The notes under the pieces are model-generated. The model was not told the DNA's origin. It searched no databases and was given only the letters and a program-made list of their open reading frames with translations. A program made the position numbers and the translations under genes. From Agarilytica sp033852175 (lineage in GTDB: Bacteria > Pseudomonadota > Gammaproteobacteria > Pseudomonadales > Cellvibrionaceae): a stretch of 64,000 bases of DNA. The stretch lies in NCBI GenBank assembly GCA_033852175.1, contig JAWSUY010000014.1, forward strand, positions 24,236 through 88,235, written 5' to 3'. Below, piece after piece: positions 26,081 through 34,288 of the stretch (its first letter is position 1; each line of letters begins with the position of its first letter).

Positions 26081-27433
26081 TCACGACTGCGAAATATTTT
26101 CCATTTTAGGTGTCATCTGTGAGTTGGTATTGACCCATGGGTTTTCGGTGTGGATGACCGCGCCAATTTTTTTCAATAGCTGATAGATTCCAAAGTATGT
26201 ACGGTCAAAATAAATTTGGTCGTGTTTTACCGCGTCTAGGTGTTGTATCGCTTGTTTGTGGCTGGGGTCGTGGGTTATGGGTGGCACGGGTAACGTGGAA
26301 AAATCAAAAACAGGTTCTTGGAAAGGCAGTGCTAACCAATCTTGAAGAGGGGCAAGTACGGCGTGTACTTGTGACATATATTCATCAAATGTGAAAGCAT
26401 CTGAAAATAAGGCGAGTTTTTTGTAGCCTATAAATACAGATTTCAGGTCTTTATCGACGATGGAATTTATAAGGAATGATATCTCGCTGGGAAACTCTTC
26501 TGCAAAGTGTTTAATACAACCAAAGTCGATTAAGCCAACCTCTCCGGTCTCAAGAAATAGATAATTACCGAAGTGTGGGTCAGCGTGTAGTGCTTTGAGT
26601 TCAAAAAAGCTGTAGAGAAATGTATTGAATATGGTTTGGCCGACATGGTTACGTTGTTCTTGGCTGGGTTCAGTTTCTAACCATTTATCGACGTGCAATC
26701 CGTTTAGGAATTCTGTGGTTAGAATGCGCTGGCTGCTGTATTCATCAAAGACAGCTGGTATTTTAACGTTAAGAATGTCGAGGTTTTCTTTGAACCAGCG
26801 CGTATTATCGGCTTCTTTTTCGTAGTCTGTTTCGTCTCGTAGGCATCTTTTTATTTCATCAATCGCTGAGTTAATCACTTCTTTTTTGGGGAGGTAGTTG
26901 GTGGTCATTGCCAGGGTAGACATGAGGACGGACAGTATTTTTAAATCACTGTCGATGGATTCTCTTACTCCAGGGTATTGGACTTTTACGGCTACATTTG
27001 TTCCGTCTTGGTTTTTCGCTTTATGGACTTGACCGAGGCTGGCAGCAGCGTGCGCGGTGGAATCGAATTCTTGAAATAGCTTCGATGCTTCTTGCGAAAA
27101 TTCTTGAATAAACACTTTTCTTATTAGGGCTTTGTTGATAGGTGGGACTTGGTAGCAACTTTTGGCGAGTTCTTTTCGGATACCTTCTGGTAGCAGGTCA
27201 GACTCTAGACTGAGCAATTGGGAGGCTTTTAATGCAGTGCCGCGCATTTGGCTGAGACCTTTGAAGAGTATCTTTCCAATTTCTTCTTCATGATCTTGTT
27301 GCAGTTTATCTGCATTACCGGACAGCTTTTTTTTCCCAAGGTAACGCAAGTGCTTTGCGCCTGTTTTGCCGATCATCGCAGTGGTTTTAAGTGTTCTGGC
27401 GAGCTTTCCTGTGATTAACTTTGCATCTTTCAT
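26081..27433 (-). CDS. ABC1/UbiB-family atypical kinase
   Basis: 450 residues. Family landmarks in order: LKASQLLSLES (position of the KxGQ signature, here KASQ; about 66-76), AAASLGQVHKA (Ala-rich loop, about 130), VAVKVQYPGV (kinase Lys), the catalytic HADPHFGNYLF (about 280) and LIDFGCIKHF (metal-binding DFG). ABC1 proteins bind ATP and support coenzyme Q biosynthesis or lipid handling. This one lacks the C-terminal membrane helices of UbiB itself and is not in a ubi operon, so it is probably a paralogue. A TetR-family gene lies 63 bp upstream on the same strand and may control it. GAGG precedes the ATG. Confidence 0.9.
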   Translation of the reverse strand: MKDAKLITGKLARTLKTTAMIGKTGAKHLRYLGKKKLSGNADKLQQDHEEEIGKILFKGLSQMRGTALKASQLLSLESDLLPEGIRKELAKSCYQVPPINKALIRKVFIQEFSQEASKLFQEFDSTAHAAASLGQVHKAKNQDGTNVAVKVQYPGVRESIDSDLKILSVLMSTLAMTTNYLPKKEVINSAIDEIKRCLRDETDYEKEADNTRWFKENLDILNVKIPAVFDEYSSQRILTTEFLNGLHVDKWLETEPSQEQRNHVGQTIFNTFLYSFFELKALHADPHFGNYLFLETGEVGLIDFGCIKHFAEEFPSEISFLINSIVDKDLKSVFIGYKKLALFSDAFTFDEYMSQVHAVLAPLQDWLALPFQEPVFDFSTLPVPPITHDPSHKQAIQHLDAVKHDQIYFDRTYFGIYQLLKKIGAVIHTENPWVNTNSQMTPKMENISQS

Positions 27434-27496
27434 TGTTGTGCCTCACTGGCTGCAGTTTGTTAACGGTTATGGCAATGTTTTATTTGATCTGGCGTT

Positions 27497-28237
27497 TTAC
27501 TGTTTTGGGCTGTGTTCGCTTATCGTGGATTTGAAGTCTTGCATCATGGCGATGATATTTCCGCCGCTGAACATGCCGCGCATAAGGTGGGTTTTAATAA
27601 TAAAGCCGATGATATCCATGGCTTTATTAATTAACCCGCTTTTAAGGGTCGAGTCGATGACCCCGATTGATAAGTCACACAGTTGGGTGGTGTTACTGAA
27701 GGCTTCAGATTCGTCTTTCATCCAATAGAGGGTGATGCCAAACAGTGCATCGGTTAATAGTGTGGCCACGGTCGATTGCATGGGAACGTCGGGGTAATCG
27801 TCATTATCATCGAGTTCGTTCAGTAGCTCTTGAAAAGCTTGCTTGTACGATTTGGCAATGCTCAACTCGTCTTTTAATAGTGCGATCGGTGATTTTAAAA
27901 ATTGACTGAGGCTCAGTTCAACAAACTCTCGATCGGCCATCAGTTGTTCTAGGTAGGTATCGACAAGTAGTTGGAGCTTTTCTGGAAAGCTGTAACTTTT
28001 GAGTTCTTCTGTATTGTGAAAAGCCTCTAGAGCGTCGGCGCCACGCAGTTCATAAAAGCCGAGTATGAGTTTGTCCTTGTTGGGAAAGTATTTGTATATG
28101 GTGGCGTCGCCAATTTTGGCCTCTCTGGCAATTTGCTTCATTGAGGTTTTGTCGAAGCCGTTAAGCACAAAGAGGTCTGCGGCGGCGTTAACGATTTGGC
28201 GTCGAGTGGCGTGTTTTTGCTCTTGAGATACTTTCAT
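27497..28237 (-). CDS. TetR/AcrR-family transcriptional regulator
   Basis: 246 residues from the ATG at 28237. The frame extends to 28417, but those 60 residues are proline-rich and unlike the family. N-terminal helix-turn-helix: RRQIVNAAADLFVLNGFDKT, SMKQIAREAKIGDATIYKYF, PNKDKL. The C-terminal ~180 residues form the ligand domain and are not recognisable in detail. It lies just before the ABC1 kinase gene, so the pair probably forms an operon that the regulator represses. The effector is unknown. Confidence 0.9.
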   Translation of the reverse strand: MKVSQEQKHATRRQIVNAAADLFVLNGFDKTSMKQIAREAKIGDATIYKYFPNKDKLILGFYELRGADALEAFHNTEELKSYSFPEKLQLLVDTYLEQLMADREFVELSLSQFLKSPIALLKDELSIAKSYKQAFQELLNELDDNDDYPDVPMQSTVATLLTDALFGITLYWMKDESEAFSNTTQLCDLSIGVIDSTLKSGLINKAMDIIGFIIKTHLMRGMFSGGNIIAMMQDFKSTISEHSPKQ

Positions 28238-28429
28238 TATTGGCGACTCCCTATTCAATATTGTCTTCGGACTTGTCTCTAATGTATACGAACTATCGAA
28301 TAAGTGCAATATCGGTGTCCGTAATGGGGTTTTTGGGTCGGCAGTCTCAGCTGGGGGCGATGCTGTCAGGGGCGGGTTTGGCAGGTAGGCTATCCGAAGG
28401 CCTTCTAAGTGTGTCAATCAAACTATGGA

Positions 28430-28806
28430 GGCGTAATCCATCAGCTGACCGCGTTCTCGTGTAATTGTGAGGTCCAGCCCGGTACCTCCGTAACGACGTG
28501 AGGTGGATATATCGGCTTGCGTAAATGGCTGGAATTATTTTTCTGATCCTGCTTATGTATGTCGATCCCGATCCCGATGTCGTTGTTATTGAAATTCAAT
28601 GACTCGGTATCTCGGTCATAGGGCAGCGTTAGAGTGACTTCTCCGTTGTGCGTGAATGTTACGGAATAGGCTTAACAGGTTCTTCAACAAGACTTGCTGG
28701 AGCCGCGTGGGGATCGGGTTATCGTGTCGGGTAGTGGGAAGTTATATTGGGTGTTGAAGGTAAGGTCTTTTGCTTGGCTTAGCATACGAATGGTAGTTTC
28801 AATCCT
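28430..28806 (-). pseudogene. Decayed third copy of the 880-residue hybrid kinase (HATPase region only)
   Basis: The sequence aligns by eye along its length to 29668-30012 of the adjacent kinase gene. For example, gtaaggtcttttgcttggct (28761-28780) matches gtgaggtcttttgcttggct, and tacctccgtaacgacgtgag matches taccgccatagcggcgtgat. Translated on the minus strand it gives broken pieces of the HATPase N and G boxes (MLSQAKDLTFN, TFTHNGEVTL) with a stop and frame changes. Only about 125 codons' worth remains. It sits exactly where a third tandem copy would follow. Confidence 0.75.
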
Positions 28807-28858
28807 ACGTTACGTAGGGCTATATCTTTGGCGGTGAAAAAATATTGTTACGCGAGAG

Positions 28859-31501
28859 TCATATCAGTGATTTTAGTTGTTTCATAGCTTCACCAATACT
28901 GCTGGGGTCTTTCTCATTTAGTGATTCTTTTTCTAACACGGCAGCGGCATCCGTAATGTCGGGCCGTCCGAGGCTACCGGCAATCCCCTTGAGTTTGTGG
29001 GATAGGCGGGCGAGTTCACTCAAGTCGTTGTCCGTAAAAGCTTGTGAAATTGCATCGATATCTTCAGGAAGACGTTTTAAAAATTCGTTTTCGATATCTG
29101 ACATATCAAATTCGAGCGTCGGTTCTTTCTCTGTTTTGATATAACTTTTTTCTAGGTGTTTTTCTAAAAGCTTATAAAATCCTAGGCGGTCAATGGGTTT
29201 TGCGTGATGGCCATCGAAACCGGCTTCTTTATAGATGTCAATATCTTCTTTGGATATGTTAGCGGTGAGCGCGTAAATCGGCAGAGTGCAGCCATTTTTC
29301 TGCATGGCCTTTATTGCTTCGACGCCATCCATAACGGGCATTTGTATATCGAGTAATATAAGGTCGAAGGCGTGTTGAGATACAATTTCAACGGCTTCAA
29401 GGCCATTGTTAACGGTATAAGGGCGAGCGCCTGTATTACGAATAAACAGTGATATTAATTCACGGTTGTCGGGGCCATCATCGGCAACTAATACGTTTCC
29501 ACTGAGTGATGGTGGCGGGGCAGCCTTTGTTATTAAATTCGGAGTGCTATTTTTTCCACTGAGTTCTTTAATCCAGGTTACGCTATCAAGATTTCCGGTT
29601 TTAATATCAAATACAAAATCACTGCCAACGCCATAATGGCTGGTAACGTCTAATTGCCCACCCATAAGCTGGACTAACTCCCTGGCAATCGTTAGTCCAA
29701 GTCCTGTACCGCCATAGCGGCGTGATGTTGATACGTCGATTTGGGTAAAAGGCTGAAATAGATTTTCAATATCTTTTTGATGCATACCGATGCCGGTGTC
29801 TTTAACGACAAAATGTAAACTTTCGGTTTGCGGATCACAGTTGACTTGCAGTGTTATTTCTCCGTCATGGGTAAATTTAACGGAGTTGTTGAGAAGGTTG
29901 AGTAATACTTGTCTTAGGCGCGTGGGATCACCGGTAATGCGATCGGGTAATGGGAATGTGTATTCAATATTGAAGGTGAGGTCTTTTGCTTGGCTCAGCA
30001 TGCCTATGGTGGCTTCAATATCCAGAATCAAATCGAGCGGAGGAAATAAAATATGTTCGACTCCGATTTTCCCCGCTTCTATTTTTGACGCGTCGAGAAT
30101 GTCATTAATTAGGCCGAGCAAGTGTCGGCTGTTACGTAAAATAAACGATGACCACCTTTCTACATCGCTATTGGGGGGAGAGGTGTCCAGCAGCGTTTCA
30201 GCAAAGCCCATAATGGCCGTAAGCGGTGTGCGAATTTCATGGCTGGTGTTCGCAACGAATACGCCTTTCGCTAAAGTCGAGGCTTCGGCTGCTTCTTTTG
30301 CGAGTACAACGGCGGCAAGTTTGGCTTGCTCAGCTTCGCGTAGTTGTGTTTGTGTGTTTTTGAGTGTGTTGAGTGCGGTTTCAATTTCATAGCGTTGTTG
30401 TTCGACGGTGCTGTAAAGCTGGGCATTACCAACCGCTGTGCCCACAACACTGGTGACGGATTCCACCAAGGCAATATCGTTCTCTGTTATTTCAACGGTA
30501 TCATCCACAGAAAAAAGCCATAGCATTCCTATGGGTTTTTCTTGCCTGCGGATGGGGATAAATAAGAATGTACGGGGGGTTTTTATGAGTTCTAGCGCGA
30601 TACGATCTTTTTCTGCCATCGGTAAACTCATGACTTTTATCGCATCGTGAAAATAGATATGTTGATTATTTAGAAATGACATTGCGGTAGCCGAGTCGGC
30701 TGCTTCAAGTACGTAGCTAATGCTCCGGTAATACTTGTCGAGTTTTGCGTGCAGTTCATTGTGGGACGCTGAGCGACAGGTTAATTTTCTCAGATTGAGT
30801 TCGTTGCCGTCCTGCATCCAGACAGCGCTCATATCAAAATTCCACCAAGTTAACAGCTCACGTGTAATGATTTGGTAAATCTGTGCGGTATCGAGTCTCT
30901 CTGTAATGTCTGTCATCACGCTTAAAAATCGCTTTTGTTCTGAGGCTGCGGCTTTTATGACGCCCTCTCTCTGCTTCAGTTTTGCGTAACGACGTGCATT
31001 GTTGATTGGATTAGAGAAAACAGTTAATAGCTCGGAGATTTTTGTGAGGATGTCTTCCGTAATTTGACCTTCATTGACGAATAATAAGATAGCGCCCTGT
31101 GGGGTGTCTGGATTTTTTGTGGGTATGGGCATCACCACCATTTCATTCATTTGCCAGCGATCAAATCGAACTTGAATAACTTCGGGTTCTTGTCGAATGG
31201 TTTTTTTACTGAGCATGACGACTTTATTTTTGTTATAGCATGTAACCACCGAGTTCACTTCTGCTAATGAGTAGCGGAATTCGGCATAGGCGGACTCTAT
31301 TCCCTTAAATTCTCCGGGGAGTTCTATTTTTCTGCATACGAGATATTTTTCATCCCAACTGATAAGGTTAATCAGATAGCCATCAATCTTGCAATTATCT
31401 TTCAGCACTTTTCCGCAAAGGTTAAGGACATCATTGAGATCGTTGGTTTGTCCCAAACTTTCGGAGAGTTCTAAATATTCGTGGCTAAATTTGCTGTACA
31501 T
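28859..31501 (-). CDS. Hybrid histidine kinase, GAF-GAF-HisKA-HATPase-REC-Hpt (tandem copy 2)
   Basis: 880 residues. Two GAF-like sensor regions (about 10-170 and 195-350), a coiled coil (about 360-405), HisKA with NTSHEIRTPLTAIMGFAE (His about 418), HATPase with NLLNNSVKFTHDGE, VKDTGIG and GTGLGLTIAR, receiver with ADDGPDNREL, phospho-acceptor Asp in LILLDIQMPVMDG (about 720) and AKPID, then an Hpt domain with SHKLKGIAGSLG (His about 835). No membrane helices, so it senses a cytosolic ligand or redox state. It carries a full His-Asp-His relay that could pass phosphate to the REC-GGDEF-EAL protein two genes upstream. Its C-terminal half is nearly identical to the neighbouring copy. Confidence 0.94.
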   Translation of the reverse strand: MYSKFSHEYLELSESLGQTNDLNDVLNLCGKVLKDNCKIDGYLINLISWDEKYLVCRKIELPGEFKGIESAYAEFRYSLAEVNSVVTCYNKNKVVMLSKKTIRQEPEVIQVRFDRWQMNEMVVMPIPTKNPDTPQGAILLFVNEGQITEDILTKISELLTVFSNPINNARRYAKLKQREGVIKAAASEQKRFLSVMTDITERLDTAQIYQIITRELLTWWNFDMSAVWMQDGNELNLRKLTCRSASHNELHAKLDKYYRSISYVLEAADSATAMSFLNNQHIYFHDAIKVMSLPMAEKDRIALELIKTPRTFLFIPIRRQEKPIGMLWLFSVDDTVEITENDIALVESVTSVVGTAVGNAQLYSTVEQQRYEIETALNTLKNTQTQLREAEQAKLAAVVLAKEAAEASTLAKGVFVANTSHEIRTPLTAIMGFAETLLDTSPPNSDVERWSSFILRNSRHLLGLINDILDASKIEAGKIGVEHILFPPLDLILDIEATIGMLSQAKDLTFNIEYTFPLPDRITGDPTRLRQVLLNLLNNSVKFTHDGEITLQVNCDPQTESLHFVVKDTGIGMHQKDIENLFQPFTQIDVSTSRRYGGTGLGLTIARELVQLMGGQLDVTSHYGVGSDFVFDIKTGNLDSVTWIKELSGKNSTPNLITKAAPPPSLSGNVLVADDGPDNRELISLFIRNTGARPYTVNNGLEAVEIVSQHAFDLILLDIQMPVMDGVEAIKAMQKNGCTLPIYALTANISKEDIDIYKEAGFDGHHAKPIDRLGFYKLLEKHLEKSYIKTEKEPTLEFDMSDIENEFLKRLPEDIDAISQAFTDNDLSELARLSHKLKGIAGSLGRPDITDAAAVLEKESLNEKDPSSIGEAMKQLKSLI

Positions 31502-31642
31502 GGTCGATGAATTTCTTCTGATTCAATGCTGAATACTCAGCACTGTAATGGTCGATTGTTGTAGGGTTACGCTGCTGTGTTCGGTGTCATAATACGTGCC
31601 AACAAGGCCTAGTCATAAGGTTTGAAAGCTTTTAAGCGAACG

Positions 31643-34285
31643 CTAAATCAATGATTTTAGTTGTTTCATAGCTTCACCAATACTGCTGGGGTCTTTCTCT
31701 TTTAGTGATTCTTTTTCTAACACGGCAGCGGCATCCGTAATGTCGGGCCGTCCGAGGCTACCGGCAATCCCCTTGAGTTTGTGGGATAGGCGGGCGAGTT
31801 CACTCAAGTCGTTGTCCGTAAAAGCTTGTGAAATTGCATCGATATCTTCAGGAAGACGTTTTAAAAATTCGTTTTCAATATCTGAGATATCAAATTTGAG
31901 CGTCGGTTCTTTCTCTGTTTTGATAAAACATTTTTCTAGATGTTTTTCTAATAGTTTATAAAACCCCAGGCGGTCAATGGGTTTTGCGTGATGGCCATCG
32001 AAACCGGCTTCTTTATAGATGTCAATATCTTCTTTGGATATGTTAGCGGTGAGCGCGTAAATCGGCAGAGTGCAGCCATTTTTTTGCATGGCCTTTACGG
32101 CTTCGACGCCATCCATAACGGGCATCTGTATATCGAGTAAAATAAGGTCGAAGGCGTGTTGCGATACAATTTTAACGGCTTCTAGGCCATTATTAACGGT
32201 ATAAGGACGAGCGCCTGTATTACGAATATAAAGGGATATTAATTCACGATTATCGGGGCCGTCATCGGCAACTAATACGTTTCCGCTGAGTGATGGTGGC
32301 GGGGCAGCCTTTGTTATTAAATTCGGGGTGCTATTTTTTCCGCTGAGCTCTTTAATCCAGGTTACGCTATCGAGATTTCCGGTTTTAATATAAAAGACAA
32401 AATCACTGCCAACGCCATAATGGCTGGTAACGTCTAATTGCCCACCCATAAGCTGGACTAACTCCCTGGCAATCGTTAATCCAAGTCCTGTGCCGCCATA
32501 GCGGCGTGATGTTGATACGTCGATTTGGGTAAAAGGCTGAAATAGATTTTCAATGTCTTTTTGATGCATACCGATGCCGGTGTCTTTAACGACAAAATGT
32601 AAACTTTCGGTTTTCGGATCACAGTTGACTTGCAGTGTTATTTCTCCGTCATGGGTAAATTTAACGGAGTTGTTGAGAAGGTTGAGTAATACTTGTCTTA
32701 GGCGCGTGGGATCACCGGTAATGTGATCGGGTAATGGGAATGTGTATTCAATATTGAAAGTGAGGTCTTTTGCTTGGCTCAGCATGCCAATGGTGGCTTC
32801 AATATCCAGAATCAAATCGAGCGGAGGAAATGAAATTTGTTCGACTTCGATTTTCCCCGCTTCTATTTTTGACGCGTCGAGAATGTCATTAATTAGGCCG
32901 AGCAAGTGTCGGCTGTTACGTAAAATAAACGATGACCACCTTTCTGCATCGCTATTGGCCGGAGAGGTGTCCAGTAGTGTTTCAGCAAAACCCATAATGG
33001 CGGTGAGCGGTGTGCGAATTTCATGACTTGTGTTCGCCACGAATACTCCTTTCGCTAAGGTAGAAGCTTCGGCGGCTTCTTTTGCTTGCACAACGGCAGC
33101 AAGTTTAGCTTGTTCAGCTTCGCGTAATTGAACCTGCGTTTTTTTGAGGCTATTGAGTGCTGTTTCAATTTCGTAGCGTTGTTTCTCGACAGTGGTATAC
33201 AGTTGGGCATTGCCAACCGCGGTGCCCACAACGCTGGTTACTGATTCAAGCAGTGCGATGTCATTTTCTGTTATTTCGACGGTATTATCCACAGATATAA
33301 GCCAGAGCATGCCAATGGGTTTGTCTTGTCGGCGAATAGGAATAAATAAAAATGTACGCGGTGTTTCGAATATCTCTAGTGCGATACGATCTTTTTCTGC
33401 CATCGGTAAGCCCAAAACTTTGATGGTGTCATGAAAATAGATGTGTTGGTTGTTCAAAAATGACATCGAGGTGGCCGAATCGGCAAGTTCGAGTTTGAAA
33501 CTGATATCATGATAATACTCTTCGAGTCTTTTATGGATTCTTTTATGGGACTGTGAACGGGAGGTTAAAATTTTCATCTTGAGTTCGTCGCCTTCCTGCA
33601 TCCAGACGGCGCACATATCAAAATTCCACCAGGTCAAAAATTCGCGAGTAATAATTTGGTAAATTTGTGCGGTATCGAGCCGCTCAGTAACGTCTGTCAC
33701 CATACTTAAAAAACGTTTTTGTTCAGCGGCTGAAGCTTTTACGACGCTTTCTCTCTGTTTCAATTTTGCGAAACGACGCGCGTTATTGATGGGCTTTGAA
33801 AATACTGTCAATAACTCAGAGACTTTACTGAGCATGTCCTCTGTAATGCGCCCCTTGTTAACGAATAATAAGATGGCGCCCTGTGGTTGATCGGGGTCTG
33901 TTGTTGGGATGGGAACAACGGCCATTTCGCTCATTCGCCAGCGATCAAATCGAATTTGAATGACTTCTGGTTCTTGTTGAATGGTTTCTTTGCTGAGCAT
34001 GATGGTTTTGTTTTTTGTGTAGCATTTCACCACCGAGTTTTCTTCTGACAGCGAGTAACGAAATTCGGAATAGGCGGACTCTATACCTTGAAATTTTCCG
34101 GGGAGTGCTATTTTCCTGCACACGAGGAATTTGTCGTCCCAGCTGATCAGGTTGATGAGGTAACCGTCAATATGGCAGTCGGATCTTAGGGCTTTTCCGC
34201 ACAGGTCCAAAACATCGTCAAGCTCGATGGTTTGGCTAAGTTGTTCCAGTAGCGTTAAGTACTCTGAGCTAGAAGTGCTGTACAT
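31643..34285 (-). CDS. Hybrid histidine kinase, GAF-GAF-HisKA-HATPase-REC-Hpt (tandem copy 1)
   Basis: 880 residues, the same architecture and exact length as the copy at 28859. From about residue 405 to the end the two proteins differ at only a handful of positions. The N-terminal sensor halves differ far more (for example KLDKYYRSISYVLEAADSAT against RLEEYYHDISFKLELADSAT). So the output modules are shared while the sensors have diverged. All catalytic residues are intact (His about 418, Asp about 720, Hpt His about 835). It starts 3 bp after the stop of the GGDEF-EAL gene, so the three genes are one operon transcribed leftwards. Confidence 0.94.
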   Translation of the reverse strand: MYSTSSSEYLTLLEQLSQTIELDDVLDLCGKALRSDCHIDGYLINLISWDDKFLVCRKIALPGKFQGIESAYSEFRYSLSEENSVVKCYTKNKTIMLSKETIQQEPEVIQIRFDRWRMSEMAVVPIPTTDPDQPQGAILLFVNKGRITEDMLSKVSELLTVFSKPINNARRFAKLKQRESVVKASAAEQKRFLSMVTDVTERLDTAQIYQIITREFLTWWNFDMCAVWMQEGDELKMKILTSRSQSHKRIHKRLEEYYHDISFKLELADSATSMSFLNNQHIYFHDTIKVLGLPMAEKDRIALEIFETPRTFLFIPIRRQDKPIGMLWLISVDNTVEITENDIALLESVTSVVGTAVGNAQLYTTVEKQRYEIETALNSLKKTQVQLREAEQAKLAAVVQAKEAAEASTLAKGVFVANTSHEIRTPLTAIMGFAETLLDTSPANSDAERWSSFILRNSRHLLGLINDILDASKIEAGKIEVEQISFPPLDLILDIEATIGMLSQAKDLTFNIEYTFPLPDHITGDPTRLRQVLLNLLNNSVKFTHDGEITLQVNCDPKTESLHFVVKDTGIGMHQKDIENLFQPFTQIDVSTSRRYGGTGLGLTIARELVQLMGGQLDVTSHYGVGSDFVFYIKTGNLDSVTWIKELSGKNSTPNLITKAAPPPSLSGNVLVADDGPDNRELISLYIRNTGARPYTVNNGLEAVKIVSQHAFDLILLDIQMPVMDGVEAVKAMQKNGCTLPIYALTANISKEDIDIYKEAGFDGHHAKPIDRLGFYKLLEKHLEKCFIKTEKEPTLKFDISDIENEFLKRLPEDIDAISQAFTDNDLSELARLSHKLKGIAGSLGRPDITDAAAVLEKESLKEKDPSSIGEAMKQLKSLI

Positions 34286-34288
34286 GGC

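Noticed and set aside
28859..34285. Assembly duplication of one kinase gene
   Set aside because: The two N-terminal halves and the intergenic flanks differ throughout, so they are true paralogues.
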